Source of the DNA: Gammaproteobacteria bacterium
GTDB lineage: Bacteria; Pseudomonadota; Gammaproteobacteria; GCA-2400775
DNA length: 40,759 nucleotides
Direction: 5' to 3'
Assembly (NCBI GenBank): GCA_016765075.1
Contig: JAESQP010000090.1
Coordinates: 1-40,759, forward strand
Below, in pieces: positions 1-9,848 of this stretch. The notes beneath the pieces are model-generated. The model was not told where the DNA came from, did no database searches, and saw only the letters and a list, made by a program, of their open reading frames with translations. Every line of letters starts with the position of its first letter. The stretch's first letter is position 1. Made by a program: the position numbers and the translations under genes.

Positions 1-336
1 AAAGGTTTTCAGCCATTAGCCACCCTTGATTGTGATCGGTTTGTGGGTGCTGATCTCAGTGGCCGTCAGCTTGACGAGGCCAACTTGGTTGAGCATGACT
101 TGAGTGATGCCAATTTACAAAAGGCTAGCCTGATTCATGCTGATTTTCGCATTGCCAAATTAGTCAATACCGATTTTCGTGGAGCCGATCTGACGGGTGC
201 AGATTTTAGTTATGCCATATTAGATGGTGCGCGACTACAAGGAGCGAAACTCAGTAGTACTAAATTCTTTCATGTCGATCTAGACAAATTGGATTTGCAA
301 GATGTCGATATAAGCCAGGCACAAGTGCTTGTTTGA
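1..336 (+). CDS. Pentapeptide-repeat protein (5' end outside window)
   Basis: The frame is open from the first base to a TGA at 334-336, so the gene starts upstream of the window; the GTG at 43 is an internal valine in the middle of a repeat, not a convincing start. The translation shows repeated five-residue units of the A(D/N)Lxx kind, for example GADLS, EANLV, DANLQ, KASLI, GADLT, GADFS and GARLQ, which build the right-handed quadrilateral beta-helix of the pentapeptide-repeat family. No other domain is visible in this C-terminal part. Such proteins have varied roles, including DNA mimicry and scaffolding, and the fragment gives no clue which. There is a short A/T-rich gap and no clear terminator on this strand before the convergent porin gene. 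Confidence 0.85.
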   Translation, partial: KGFQPLATLDCDRFVGADLSGRQLDEANLVEHDLSDANLQKASLIHADFRIAKLVNTDFRGADLTGADFSYAILDGARLQGAKLSSTKFFHVDLDKLDLQDVDISQAQVLV

Positions 337-382
337 GTGTGGCAATCAGTAAATAGATATTAATTTCGAGTATTTGTTGGCA

Positions 383-417
383 ATAAAAATCCCCTATACG
401 CAATGCGTACAGGGGAT
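383..417 (-). terminator. Rho-independent terminator of the TorF-type porin gene
   Basis: Read on the minus strand, a hairpin with CCCCT paired to AGGGG and an inner TACGC/GCGTA stem around a 3-nt loop is followed by ATTTTTATT. It lies about 20 bp past the porin stop codon. Confidence 0.75.
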
Positions 418-435
418 TGTGTAGAGCGCTAAAAT

Positions 436-1152
436 TTATAGATCGAAGCTAGCGCCGACACTGACGACAAAGGTGACTTCATCGGAGTTAGAACCAAGAG
501 CGCTGGATCTTGCATTATCATTTGTTGAAAAACCAATGCTTGCTTCCCAAGTGTCGTCAAAAGATTTAACGAGGCTTGCATCAAAGTGAGTATAATCATC
601 GTTGTTGTTGATGTCCCAGTTACCGATGACGAAACTTGCACTTAAAGTATCGTTAATAGGCAGGTCATATCCTAGTGAAAAATAAGGAGCATCTTGCTCG
701 TCGCCATTAAAAACAACATTAAAGGCTTGAATGTAGGTGAATGAAAACTGGCCATAACCAAGACCAATGACCAATTCTTCGTAATCTTGGAAGAAGTCTT
801 CGCGTGTATAAGTGAGGGCTACCAGACCAATATCGTATGAAAGGGCGCCAGCTTCGCCTGCGTAGCCAACATAGTAATCAATCTCGTTTTCACCAGCAGA
901 ACCGGTTGTGCCGCCGCCAACATTCGAACCCCAAACACCAACGTAGAAACCAGCACCTGAATCCCAATCAACGCCGCCAGATACCGCAGCTTCGCCACCA
1001 GTTTGTGAAATACCTCGAAACAAGTAATCACTTGCAACACCTGCATTGGCTGAAAATGAGCCAGTAGCACTAGCAACCATAGGTACAGTCATGCCAGCAA
1101 TCGCTAGCGAAGTCGCCAGGGCAAGCGGGCTAAGTTTTTGAGTCAAGGACAT
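436..1152 (-). CDS. TorF-family putative porin (conserved hypothetical Gcw_chp type)
   Basis: The protein has 238 residues from the ATG at 1152, which I prefer over the longer frame to 1251 because AGGAGA lies just upstream and a signal peptide begins at once (MSLTQKLSPLALATSLAIAG, cleavage near VASATG). The mature part opens with SDYLFRGISQTGGEAAVSGG and GFYVGVWGSNV, the hallmark motif of the TIGR02001/TorF family. The rest is alternating aromatic/polar strands ending in FDL, as expected for an outer-membrane beta-barrel with a C-terminal aromatic strand. It sits alone, with its own terminator. A 7-bp inverted repeat (GTACTGT at 1204-1210, ACAGTAC at 1227-1233) lies in the leader and could be an operator. 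Substrate is unknown. Confidence 0.85.
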   Translation of the reverse strand: MSLTQKLSPLALATSLAIAGMTVPMVASATGSFSANAGVASDYLFRGISQTGGEAAVSGGVDWDSGAGFYVGVWGSNVGGGTTGSAGENEIDYYVGYAGEAGALSYDIGLVALTYTREDFFQDYEELVIGLGYGQFSFTYIQAFNVVFNGDEQDAPYFSLGYDLPINDTLSASFVIGNWDINNNDDYTHFDASLVKSFDDTWEASIGFSTNDNARSSALGSNSDEVTFVVSVGASFDL

Positions 1153-1414
1153 TATTATCTCCTGGTTAATAAGGTAAAAAAATAGGTAGTTCAATGCCCG
1201 TGCGTACTGTCCTGTGTCTAGGTCATACAGTACCGAGGCTGTATCTTCCATAGCAGCTAATGTGCCAAGAGTATTTTCTATTTATTTAACAATGAGTTAA
1301 GTTAACTCTGAAGGTGGGAGTTGTTTTGCCAAAAAATAAATGCACAGTTTTGATTCACTATATGCCTATTTCGCACAGCTTTGGTGCGCAGTAGTATGCT
1401 GACGTTAAGGCGAG

Positions 1415-2506
1415 CTAGCTTAGTGCTTTGGCGTAGGCGGTTTCAGACAAGGCGCTCCATTGGGCATTGTCTTTGGCAAAGGCGCGGTAGGCGTTAAGCA
1501 CTTTGGCAAAGGTGGCGTCTTTGGCTGCTTCTTCATTCAGTGATTCTTCGGTCAGTTGTTTGAGCGCAGTGATGACATCATCAGGGAAGGGCAGGATTTC
1601 GACTTTGTGTTCTTCACGTAAAGTTTTGAGTGCAGTGAGGTTTTTGGCTTCGAACTCAGACAGCATCCAGATATTACTGGCCGCTGCTGCATTCTCGACG
1701 ATTAGTTGCAGATCTTCGGGTAGCTGTTGCCAGGCATCCGTGTTGATGATGAGCTCTAAGGTGGGGCCGGGCTCGTGCCAACCAGGGTAGTAATAATATT
1801 CTGCCGCACGATGCAGGCCGAGCCGCAGATCATGATAAGGCCCGACCCATTCCGTGGCATCGATATTACCGCGTTCCAGTGAGGTATAAATTTCACCACC
1901 AGATAATAAGACGGGGTTGGCGCCCGCTTTGGCCATGACTTTGGCGCCTAACCCAGGGATGCGTATTTTAAGTCCTTTCAGATCAGCAATAGATTCAATC
2001 TTTTTACGAAACCAGCCACCCATTTGCACGCCGGTATTGCCCATCGGTAGCGGGGTCAAATTAAACGGTTGATAGATTTCTTGCCATAGTTCTCGGCCGC
2101 CACCGTAATACATCCAGGCGTTCATACCTTGCGCATTAAGACCAAAAGGCACGGCGGTAAAAAATTGTGCCGCAGGAACCTTGCCTGCCCAATAATAGGC
2201 GGCACCATGCCCCATTTCGACCGTACCTTGTGATACGGCATCAAAACTTTGCAAGGCTGGAATGAGTTCGCCGCCGGCGAATACAGCAATACGTAAACGA
2301 TTATTACTCATCAACGCGACGTCTTTGCTGAAGCGTTCGACACCTTCGTGAAAGATGGGAAAATTAGGTGGCCAGGTGGTGACAATTTTCCAATTGAAGC
2401 GTTGATCTGAAACAGCAGCTGTGCTCTGTTCGCCACGTTCACAGGCAGCCAACCCTGTAGCGATACCAGCAGCGCCTAGGCCTTGTACAAATTGACGTCT
2501 TTTCAT
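1415..2506 (-). CDS. TRAP transporter solute-binding protein (DctP family), orphan
   Basis: The ATG at 2506 gives 363 residues and has AGGAA 8 bases upstream; the longer frame to 2554 would overlap uvrD and bury the signal. The N-terminus reads MKRRQFVQGLGAAGIATGLA, a twin-arginine motif (RRQF) followed by a hydrophobic stretch and an LAAC lipobox, suggesting Tat export and possibly lipid anchoring. The body has the family's landmarks: KIVTTWPPNFPIFHEGVERF near the start, GLKIRIPGLGAKVMAKAGA, and SLERGNIDATEWVGPYHDLR, typical of the TakP/DctP branch that binds 2-oxo acids or carboxylates. It begins 8 bp after the uvrD stop, so the two may be co-transcribed. No dctQ or dctM membrane partner is present here, so the permease must be elsewhere. 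Confidence 0.88.
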   Translation of the reverse strand: MKRRQFVQGLGAAGIATGLAACERGEQSTAAVSDQRFNWKIVTTWPPNFPIFHEGVERFSKDVALMSNNRLRIAVFAGGELIPALQSFDAVSQGTVEMGHGAAYYWAGKVPAAQFFTAVPFGLNAQGMNAWMYYGGGRELWQEIYQPFNLTPLPMGNTGVQMGGWFRKKIESIADLKGLKIRIPGLGAKVMAKAGANPVLLSGGEIYTSLERGNIDATEWVGPYHDLRLGLHRAAEYYYYPGWHEPGPTLELIINTDAWQQLPEDLQLIVENAAAASNIWMLSEFEAKNLTALKTLREEHKVEILPFPDDVITALKQLTEESLNEEAAKDATFAKVLNAYRAFAKDNAQWSALSETAYAKALS

Positions 2507-2514
2507 TCTTGTTC

Positions 2515-4710
2515 CTATATTGCTTGCAGATTGGCGTAGGCAGCGACCAACCATTTGCTACCTGCGGCATTAAAATTAATTTGTATACGCGCTTGGCTGC
2601 CTTGTCCTTCGTAACTCATAATGGTGCCTTCACCAAACTTGGGGTGTGCCACTTGCTGGCCAAGGCGCAAGCCTAACGGTGCGTCATCGATAGGTGCACT
2701 ACGTTGTCTATTTCCTCGCCCGGTTGCCTGTGGTCTGGTGCGGCGCACAGTATTGGTTTGTGGTGCGCGTTGTTTTGGTCTGATCTCTTTAATTAGTTCT
2801 GTAGGAATTTCATTAATAAAGCGTGAGGGTGCGGCAAAGGTTTCAGAGCCGTGTATGCGACGGGTTTCGGCATGGGTAATATAAAGCCGTTGTCGTGCGC
2901 GGGTAATGCCGACATAGCATAATCGACGCTCTTCCTCTAAACGTCCCGGTTCGTTAATTGACATTTTATGTGGGAACAGCCCTTCTTCAACGCCACATAA
3001 AAATACCGTAGGAAATTCCAGGCCTTTGGCACTGTGCAAAGTCATTAACTGTACGCAGTCGTCGCTTTGGTTGCCTGCGGATTCGCCGGCTTCTAATGAA
3101 GCATGAGATAAAAATGCATCGAGCGGTGCCATGTCCATGGACTCATCGTATTGAAATTGGCGCGCCGCAGAACCAAGTTCTTCCAGGTTTTCAATGCGTG
3201 CCTGACCGCGTTCACCTTTGTCTTTTTTAAAATGTTCTATTAAACCGGTATGTTCGACGACCAGTTCAACCGTGTCACCAAGATCTAGCCCATCGCAATC
3301 GTTTGCAAGTTTTTCGATAAGACTAACAAAGCCTGATAGAGCGCTGATAGCACGTGATGCGAGCAATTGTTGATGACATAACGCACAAGCGGCATCCCAT
3401 AACGAAACTTTATAGTCACGAGAATGATCACGTATGGCTTGCAAACTACGCTCGCCGATGCCACGGGTAGGTAAGTTCACGACACGTTCAAATGAGGCAT
3501 CGTCATGCCGATTACTCATCAAACGTAAATAGGCTAAGGCATTTTTAATTTCGGCACGTTCATAAAATCGCAAGCCGCCATAAACGCGATATGCTATCCC
3601 GCGCGCCAGTAAAGCTTCTTCGAATAAACGTGATTGTGCATTCGAGCGATAAAGAATGGCGTGATCACTGCGACGCATATCGAGATCGGTGTAAATTGCA
3701 ATTTGTTCGATGACGTAGCGCGCTTCTTCAATATCATTAAAGGCACGATAGAGCTGGATGGGTTCGCCATTGCTGCCATCGGTCCACAGTTTTTTGCCCA
3801 GGCGAGACGTATTATTTTCAATCAAGGCATTCGCTGCGTTCAATATATTGGCAGTTGAACGGTAATTTTGTTCTAAACGAAAGGTTTGCGTGCCAGTAAA
3901 GTCTTTGCTGAAACGTTGAATATTTTCAATTTTAGCGCCACGCCAGCCATAGATTGATTGGTCATCATCGCCAACAACAAATAATTTATTATCTCTGCCT
4001 GCTAACATCTGAATCCAGGCATACTGAATTGAGTTAGTATCTTGAAACTCGTCAACCAGGATATGTGAAAATCGGCCACGATAATGGTTGAGTATTTCTG
4101 GTTTATTGCGCCATAGTTCAAGCGCACGCAAAAGCAATTCAGCGAAATCAATGAGGCCGCCGCGCTGACAAATATCTTCATAGCCTTGGTAGATTTTGAC
4201 CATCTGCCGTAGGTATGGGTCACCGCGATCTTCAATATGTGCTGCACGCAGTCCCTCGTCTTTGCGCGAATTAATAAATCCCTGCGCTTGTTTGGCCGGC
4301 CACTGTGAATCGTCAAGATCCATTGCCTTGATTAAACGTTTAATGATGCGCTGCTGATCTTGTGAGTCGAGTATTTGAAAACCCTGGGGCAGGCTAGCAT
4401 CTTGCCAATGCGTACGTAACAAGCGGTGAGCAAGGCCGTGAAAGGTGCCGACCCACATCGAGCCAACGGGAATGCCGAGCAGGCTTTCGATACGGCCACG
4501 CATCTCGGCGGCAGCCTTGTTGGTAAAGGTGACGGCAAGCACCGCATAGGGCGAGACTTTTTCGACTTCGATTAACCAACTTATACGATGTACGAGTACT
4601 CGCGTTTTGCCACTGCCAGCGCCAGCCAGTATCAGAGCATGCTGACCATCGACAGTGACGGCATTACGTTGGGCTTCGTTAAGGGGGTTTAATATTTCGC
4701 TGACATCCAT
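2515..4710 (-). CDS. uvrD: DNA helicase II, UvrD
   Basis: Superfamily 1A 3'-5' helicase used in nucleotide excision repair and mismatch repair. Visible motifs, in order: Walker A AGAGSGKT in the first 40 residues, the GTFHGLAHRLLR region (motif Ic), Walker B/DExx as DEFQDT, motif III GDDDQSIYGWRGA, motif IV region LEQNYRS, motif V TLHSAKGLEFPTVF, and motif VI VGITRARQRLY. The C-terminal end (LGQQVAHPKFGEGTIMSYEG) is the usual UvrD/PcrA tail. At about 731 residues it is full length. I place the start at MDVSEILNPLNEAQ (4710) because family members start MDVS; an ATG three codons upstream (4719) is also possible and neither has a strong ribosome binding site. Divergent from the lipoprotein gene at 4795. 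Confidence 0.96.
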   Translation of the reverse strand: MDVSEILNPLNEAQRNAVTVDGQHALILAGAGSGKTRVLVHRISWLIEVEKVSPYAVLAVTFTNKAAAEMRGRIESLLGIPVGSMWVGTFHGLAHRLLRTHWQDASLPQGFQILDSQDQQRIIKRLIKAMDLDDSQWPAKQAQGFINSRKDEGLRAAHIEDRGDPYLRQMVKIYQGYEDICQRGGLIDFAELLLRALELWRNKPEILNHYRGRFSHILVDEFQDTNSIQYAWIQMLAGRDNKLFVVGDDDQSIYGWRGAKIENIQRFSKDFTGTQTFRLEQNYRSTANILNAANALIENNTSRLGKKLWTDGSNGEPIQLYRAFNDIEEARYVIEQIAIYTDLDMRRSDHAILYRSNAQSRLFEEALLARGIAYRVYGGLRFYERAEIKNALAYLRLMSNRHDDASFERVVNLPTRGIGERSLQAIRDHSRDYKVSLWDAACALCHQQLLASRAISALSGFVSLIEKLANDCDGLDLGDTVELVVEHTGLIEHFKKDKGERGQARIENLEELGSAARQFQYDESMDMAPLDAFLSHASLEAGESAGNQSDDCVQLMTLHSAKGLEFPTVFLCGVEEGLFPHKMSINEPGRLEEERRLCYVGITRARQRLYITHAETRRIHGSETFAAPSRFINEIPTELIKEIRPKQRAPQTNTVRRTRPQATGRGNRQRSAPIDDAPLGLRLGQQVAHPKFGEGTIMSYEGQGSQARIQINFNAAGSKWLVAAYANLQAI

Positions 4711-4794
4711 CGGCGGCATTTTAGCAGATTGTATCGCTGACTTTCAGTATCGAATAAGATGTATCATTAGAACGAGTGTGCACTGGAGAACGTT

Positions 4795-5238
4795 GTGAAT
4801 TTATTAGGCATTAAGCAAATTATCAGTATTGGCCTTTGCCTTATCATGTTGATATTAGTGGGCTGTGAGAAAACATTGGAGGTTGACCCGCAACTGATTG
4901 CTATTAGTTTTTACGCCAACCTAAAAGATAAAGATTTTGAGAAGGCCAGCGAATTATTCTCTCCTGGAATGCAAGAAAGCGCCTCGCACCAAGCCTGGAT
5001 TGACTTTATGGCAGGTGTACAAGAGGATCTTGGCAAGTTAAACAAGGTACGTTTCAAAAATATCGAGACCAATACGGTACGCACTGGCCGCATGTTTATC
5101 TTTGATGTTGCAGTAAGTTATGAAAAAGGTAACGCTGCCGAGACACTGCGCTTGTTTCAACACCTCAGCGCTACCGATCTTGAAGCGGTGTCCTATGATG
5201 TTAGAGCCAATGGACTGACGGTGCGCGCACCACGCTAG
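4795..5238 (+). CDS. Small predicted lipoprotein of unknown function
   Basis: This 147-residue frame starts at GTG with GGAG about 10 bases upstream. Residues 1-24 form a lipoprotein signal (IISIGLCLIMLILVGC; lipobox LVGC). The mature domain, with ISFYANLKDKDFEKASELFSP followed by alternating strands, resembles the small alpha+beta (NTF2/DUF4019-like) folds found in secreted proteins, but I cannot assign a family with certainty. It stands alone between divergent uvrD and the convergent comM gene. Confidence 0.7.
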   Translation: MNLLGIKQIISIGLCLIMLILVGCEKTLEVDPQLIAISFYANLKDKDFEKASELFSPGMQESASHQAWIDFMAGVQEDLGKLNKVRFKNIETNTVRTGRMFIFDVAVSYEKGNAAETLRLFQHLSATDLEAVSYDVRANGLTVRAPR

Positions 5239-5260
5239 TCTGTGCCTCTGCCTATATAAG

Positions 5261-6763
5261 CTAGGCGCCACGATCCATGCGACGATAACTGATAGCCTCA
5301 TGCAGGTGTGAGCTGGCGATATGCTCGCTAGCCGCTAAATCGGCAATGGTACGTGCAACCTTGAGAATGCGATGGTAGGCGCGAGCGGAGAGTTTAAGCT
5401 GTGTCATCGCTTGTTGCAGTAGCTTGGCATCTTCATCGCGTAGTGCGCAGGTTTGTTTAATTTCTTTTTCACTGAGCGCTTGATTGGTTTTATTACAGCG
5501 TTGCGTTTGTAATAAACGCGCGGCTTTGATGCGTTTGGCCACATCAAAGCTTGATTCGGCTAGCGCCCTGTTATGCAGTTCTTGTATCGGCACTGCGGGC
5601 ACTTCAACATGCAGGTCGATACGGTCGAGCAAGGGGCCAGAGATACGTGAGCGGTAGCGATTTATTTGATCGGGTGAGCAACGGCAGGCGACGTTGTTAT
5701 CGCCATAATGGCCGCAGGGGCAGGGGTTCATGGCGGCAATTAATTGAAAACGTGCTGGGTATTGCGCTTGCCGTGCAGCACGCGAAATAGAGATGCTGCC
5801 TGACTCGAGTGGTTCGCGTAGTACTTCCAATACTTTACGATCAAATTCGGGCAGCTCATCGAGAAACAACACGCCGTTATGCGCCAGTGAAATTTCGCCG
5901 GGTTTGGCAAGGCTGCCACCGCCCACCAGCGCGACTGCCGATGCGGTGTGGTGTGGATGGCGAAAAGGACGACGCCCCCAGTGCTGCCAATCGATGCCAT
6001 GGTTGCTGACGGAACTGATCATTGCTGTTTCCAGCATTTCGTTTTCGGTTAGCGGTGGCAAGAGTTTGAGCAAGCGTGAAGCAAGCATAGTTTTACCGCT
6101 GCCTGGCGGGCCGATCATAATGAGGTTGTGAGCGCCTGCGGCAGCGACTTCCAATGCGCGTTTGGCATGAAACTGCCCATGCACTTCACTCAGGTCAGCT
6201 TCGTCGTTGGTGACCTCAATGTGTGGTCGTGGTGTGATACGTGCCAGCGGTTTAACCTCTTGCAGGTGTGCACAGACGGCAAGCAAATGATCAGCGCCAA
6301 CACAATGCGCTGTTTTAATCAGGCTGGCCTCAGCAGCGTTAGCTTGGGGCAAGATCAGTCGATGCCCAGCCTTGCTGGCGGCGAGGACAAAGGGTGCGAC
6401 ACCATGGCAAGTACGTAAGCTACCATCAAGCCCTAATTCACCGATAACTTCGTAGTTGTCGAGGCTGCTTTGTTTAATCTGTCCTGATGCACATAAAATA
6501 CCCAGAGCAATAGCCAGGTCGTAGCGTGCGCCTTCTTTAGGCAGGTCGGCAGGTGCCAGGTTGACGGTAATACGTCGCGGTGGAAAATCGAATTGCGAAT
6601 TTAATAAGGCGCTGCGTACGCGATCTTTACTTTCTTTGACGGCAGTTTCGGGTAGACCAACGATCGAAAAGCTGGGCAAGCCACGTGACAAATGCACTTC
6701 AACAATGACCGGCGGCGCACTAATGCCGACTGCGGCACGACTCAAGACCTTGGCTAAGGCCAT
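5261..6763 (-). CDS. comM: YifB/ComM family Mg-chelatase-like AAA+ ATPase
   Basis: The 500-residue length matches the YifB/ComM family. It starts [19 protein letters not shown] with AAGGA 9 bases upstream. The N-terminal domain ([33 protein letters not shown]) is a Lon-protease-like ChlI domain; the central AAA+ module has Walker [16 protein letters not shown], Walker [10 protein letters not shown] and sensor region [13 protein letters not shown] with the following cysteines ([11 protein letters not shown]); the C-terminal Mg_chelatase_C domain has [19 protein letters not shown]. ComM in naturally competent gammaproteobacteria is a hexameric branch-migration helicase that aids integration of transforming DNA. 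No other competence gene is in view. Confidence 0.94.
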   Translation of the reverse strand: MALAKVLSRAAVGISAPPVIVEVHLSRGLPSFSIVGLPETAVKESKDRVRSALLNSQFDFPPRRITVNLAPADLPKEGARYDLAIALGILCASGQIKQSSLDNYEVIGELGLDGSLRTCHGVAPFVLAASKAGHRLILPQANAAEASLIKTAHCVGADHLLAVCAHLQEVKPLARITPRPHIEVTNDEADLSEVHGQFHAKRALEVAAAGAHNLIMIGPPGSGKTMLASRLLKLLPPLTENEMLETAMISSVSNHGIDWQHWGRRPFRHPHHTASAVALVGGGSLAKPGEISLAHNGVLFLDELPEFDRKVLEVLREPLESGSISISRAARQAQYPARFQLIAAMNPCPCGHYGDNNVACRCSPDQINRYRSRISGPLLDRIDLHVEVPAVPIQELHNRALAESSFDVAKRIKAARLLQTQRCNKTNQALSEKEIKQTCALRDEDAKLLQQAMTQLKLSARAYHRILKVARTIADLAASEHIASSHLHEAISYRRMDRGA

Positions 6764-6806
6764 AACAACATCCTTGTTAGTGAGAAAATTCTTGCCTGGT
6801 CAGCAA

Positions 6807-7049
6807 CTATTTAGGCGCTTCCAGTTGCGCTAGTTGTTTTTCCAAGGCATCCACCTTACTACGTGTACGTTCAAGTACGCCACGTTGCACATCGAATTGC
6901 TCTCGTGTGACTAAATCCAGCTTGCCTAAGCGTGATTGCAGCATAGCTAGAAATTGTCGCTCCAGGTCAGCTTGTATTTCGCGTGCGCCGCTGGGCACAG
7001 CGGCGGCGAGTTTTTTTGCTAGCTCATCAAACAACGTAGAGTTGATCAT
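6807..7049 (-). CDS. ubiK: Ubiquinone biosynthesis accessory factor UbiK (YqiC/BMFP)
   Basis: An 80-residue protein that begins MINSTLFDELAKKLAAAVP and continues as an amphipathic helix and a C-terminal coiled coil (REQFDVQRGVLERTRSKVDALEKQLAQLE), the standard BMFP arrangement. In Escherichia coli UbiK assists aerobic ubiquinone synthesis together with UbiJ and binds membranes. It lies 43 bp upstream of comM on the same strand, as is common in gammaproteobacteria, and its upstream neighbour is the divergent glnK control region. Confidence 0.9.
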   Translation of the reverse strand: MINSTLFDELAKKLAAAVPSGAREIQADLERQFLAMLQSRLGKLDLVTREQFDVQRGVLERTRSKVDALEKQLAQLEAPK

Positions 7050-7124
7050 TTCTTAGGGTGATCCAAAAGAGTAACAGTCGGTATCTTATCCCATCGAGCA
7101 TCTTGCATAAATGGTTGAATAAAG

Positions 7125-7141
7125 CGAGCCATAGTGGTGCG
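7125..7141. promoter_or_regulatory. Candidate NtrC binding site, distal (weaker)
   Basis: The right half TGGTGCG matches the NtrC half-site; the left half matches only partly (GCCA). Against TGCACCA-N3-TGGTGCA there are about four mismatches. It lies 32 bp (three helical turns) upstream of the stronger site, as expected for a cooperative pair. Confidence 0.45.
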
Positions 7142-7156
7142 AAGCCCTATAAAAAG

Positions 7157-7173
7157 CGAACCACATTGGTGCA
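7157..7173. promoter_or_regulatory. Candidate NtrC binding site, proximal
   Basis: CGAACCACATTGGTGCA matches the NtrC dyad TGCACCA-N3-TGGTGCA at 12 of 14 defined positions. It sits about 60-75 bp upstream of the sigma-54-like element at 7234, a normal enhancer distance. Confidence 0.6.
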
Positions 7174-7233
7174 TAGGTTCTGCGTTAAGCATGTCACACA
7201 ACATAACACTATGATTATTATAATAAAAAAAAT

Positions 7234-7249
7234 TTGGCACAAATGATGC
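7234..7249 (+). promoter_or_regulatory. Sigma-54 promoter for glnK-amtB
   Basis: TTGGCAC, five bases, then ATGC gives the -24 GG and -12 GC elements at the fixed spacing of the RpoN consensus TGGCAC-N5-TTGC, with one mismatch in the -12 box. Together with the upstream NtrC-like sites and the nitrogen-control genes downstream this is a convincing nitrogen-starvation promoter. Transcription should begin near 7260. Confidence 0.75.
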
Positions 7250-7261
7250 CCCTCATTATTC

Positions 7262-7863
<602 letters not shown>

Positions 7864-7897
7864 AACACATTTTAAGTTAACTTCCGCGGAGGATGTT

Positions 7898-9160
7898 ATG
7901 GAAGCAAATATTTTTCACCTGCAGTATGCAATGGACACCTTTTATTTCTTGGTGTGCGGCGCGCTGGTCATGTGGATGGCCGCTGGCTTTTCCATGCTTG
8001 AAGCCGGTTTGGTTCGTGCTAAAAATACCACTGAAATCTTAACCAAAAACGTCGCGCTTTATGCTGTTTCTTGCATTATGTATATGGTTTGCGGCTACGC
8101 TATTATGTACGACGGTGGTTTTTTCTTGTCTGGCATTGCTGATGTAAATGTTGATGAAGTCCTCGCTGGCATGGCAGAACAAGGCGACTTCACGGGTGAT
8201 GCAACCTATGCCGGCGCATCTGATTTCTTCTTCCAGGTTGTTTTTGTAGCTACAGCGATGTCGATTGTTTCTGGCGCCGTTGCAGAGCGTATGAAGCTTT
8301 GGGCCTTTTTGTTTTTCGCCGTGGTGATGACGGGTTTTATCTATCCAATGGAAGGTAGCTGGACCTGGAACGGAGCTGATGTATTTGGCTTATATAACCT
8401 TGGCGAGTTGGGTTTCTCCGATTTTGCTGGCTCAGGTATCGTCCACATGGCCGGTGCTTCGGCAGCTTTGGCGGGTGTAATTCTACTGGGCGCGCGTAAA
8501 GGCAAATACGGCAATGATGGAAAAGTACACCCTATTCCTGGTGCCAACCTACCGCTAGCCACCTTAGGCACATTCATTTTATGGATGGGTTGGTTCGGTT
8601 TTAACGGCGGCTCAGTGTTAAAACTTGGTGACATCGCCAACGCTGCGTCAGTGGCTATGGTGTTTTTGAATACCAATGCCGCGGCTGCGGGCGGCTTGGT
8701 TGCGGCCTTAGTTCTGGCTCGTGTATTGTTCGGCAAAGCTGACCTGACTATGGCGCTTAACGGTGCCTTAGCAGGCTTGGTTGCGATTACTGCTGAGCCT
8801 TCTACGCCAACGGCTTTGCAAGCAACCTTGATTGGCGCAGTAGGTGGCGTCATCGTTGTATTGTCTATCATCTTGCTTGACAAGCTGAAGATCGATGATC
8901 CTGTCGGTGCTATCTCTGTGCACGGTACGGTGGGCTTGTTCGGTCTATTAGTGGTACCGCTAACTAACGATGGCGCGGCCTTCACTGGCCAGCTCATAGG
9001 CGCGGCCACTATCTTTGTTTGGGTCTTTGTCACTAGCTTGATTACCTGGAGTATTCTCAAAGCAGTTATGGGTATTCGTGTCAGTGAAGAAGAAGAGTAT
9101 GCAGGTGTTGATATATCTGAATGTGGAATGGAAGCCTATCCAGAGTTCAGCAAGAAATAG
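7898..9160 (+). CDS. amtB: Ammonium transporter AmtB
   Basis: 420 residues from the ATG at 7898, which has GGAGG upstream; the longer open frame from 7838 overlaps glnK and is not needed. The protein has the 11 membrane helices of the Amt/Rh family. Recognisable landmarks are MWMAAGFSMLEAGLVRAKNT in helix 1, the first pore histidine in SGIVHMAGASAALAG, GTFILWMGWFGFNGGS, and the second pore histidine in ISVHGTVGLFGLL. It conducts ammonium uptake and recruits GlnK to the membrane when nitrogen is sufficient. It forms an operon with glnK and is followed by a strong terminator. Confidence 0.97.
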   Translation: MEANIFHLQYAMDTFYFLVCGALVMWMAAGFSMLEAGLVRAKNTTEILTKNVALYAVSCIMYMVCGYAIMYDGGFFLSGIADVNVDEVLAGMAEQGDFTGDATYAGASDFFFQVVFVATAMSIVSGAVAERMKLWAFLFFAVVMTGFIYPMEGSWTWNGADVFGLYNLGELGFSDFAGSGIVHMAGASAALAGVILLGARKGKYGNDGKVHPIPGANLPLATLGTFILWMGWFGFNGGSVLKLGDIANAASVAMVFLNTNAAAAGGLVAALVLARVLFGKADLTMALNGALAGLVAITAEPSTPTALQATLIGAVGGVIVVLSIILLDKLKIDDPVGAISVHGTVGLFGLLVVPLTNDGAAFTGQLIGAATIFVWVFVTSLITWSILKAVMGIRVSEEEEYAGVDISECGMEAYPEFSKK

Positions 9161-9182
9161 ATTCCTGCTCAGTCAGGCTTAA

Positions 9183-9207
9183 GGGGCGCTTTAGCGCCCC
9201 TTTTTTT
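9183..9207 (+). terminator. Rho-independent terminator of glnK-amtB
   Basis: An 8-bp perfect stem GGGGCGCT/AGCGCCCC with a 2-nt loop is followed by seven T residues, 23 bp after the amtB stop. Confidence 0.95.
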
Positions 9208-9300
9208 GTGACCGAATTAGAGAGTTTTTGCTAAAAATATGGAAATTGACCAATAATCGCGTTAAGTTAACAGCCAGATTCGCTGTAGTGGAGTTGTTCT

Positions 9301-9792
9301 ATGATTAAATTCTGCATTGCTATTTTACTCGTGCTCTTATTTTCAAGCGCACAGGCCAAGCTCTATCAGTATGAAGATGCCGAGGGTAATGTTTATTTTA
9401 CTGACGTGCCGCCTATTGGTGTCAATGTGCAAGAGCATGAGCTTAAAGGGGGTAAGTCTCGCGTAGAAAATGTAGAGGCACTCCATGCTGCGCGTGAGGC
9501 GCTGGTTAAAGCAAAAGAAGCGGCCACTAAGGCTACAGTTATTTCTGAGAAAGCAGCCAAGGATCAAGAGATTCGTGACAAGAACTGTGAGATTGCGCAA
9601 GAGCGTTTGCGCTTTTATAGCGACAATGCTGGACGACGTATTCGTGTTAAAAATGCAGAAGGCGAATATATCTATAAGACAGCAGAAGAAACCATAGCCA
9701 ACACGGAAGCGGCCAGCCAGCTCGTTGATGAATGGTGCAATCCACCTAAGTCGCAAGAGGCCGAAAGAGGGGATGGGGCAGCTCAGCCATAA
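9301..9792 (+). CDS. Exported DUF4124-domain protein
   Basis: 163 residues with a signal peptide (MIKFCIAILLVLLFSSAQA) followed directly by the short DUF4124 module KLYQYEDAEGNVYFTDVPP, which is common at the N-terminus of periplasmic proteins of gammaproteobacteria. Residues about 60-100 are an alanine/lysine/glutamate-rich helix, probably a coiled coil, and the C-terminal part contains two cysteines (NCEIAQERL and DEWCNPP) that could form a disulphide. Function is unknown. It is convergent with the SPOR gene. Confidence 0.75.
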   Translation: MIKFCIAILLVLLFSSAQAKLYQYEDAEGNVYFTDVPPIGVNVQEHELKGGKSRVENVEALHAAREALVKAKEAATKATVISEKAAKDQEIRDKNCEIAQERLRFYSDNAGRRIRVKNAEGEYIYKTAEETIANTEAASQLVDEWCNPPKSQEAERGDGAAQP

Positions 9793-9848
9793 CCTGATAT
9801 TTAGTTAGGCGAAACGGAACTGTTAAGCGCGTTTTTTGCGAAAGAAAG

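Noticed and set aside
1204-1233. 7-bp dyad GTACTGT/ACAGTAC considered as a LexA box
   Set aside because: CTG to CAG distance is 13 bases rather than the 10 of the LexA box; kept only as a possible unknown operator.
8341-9060. 239-codon minus-strand frame opposite amtB
   Set aside because: It mirrors the amtB codons, is low in complexity (Ala/Pro/Thr-rich), and has no ribosome binding site; amtB is certain on the other strand.
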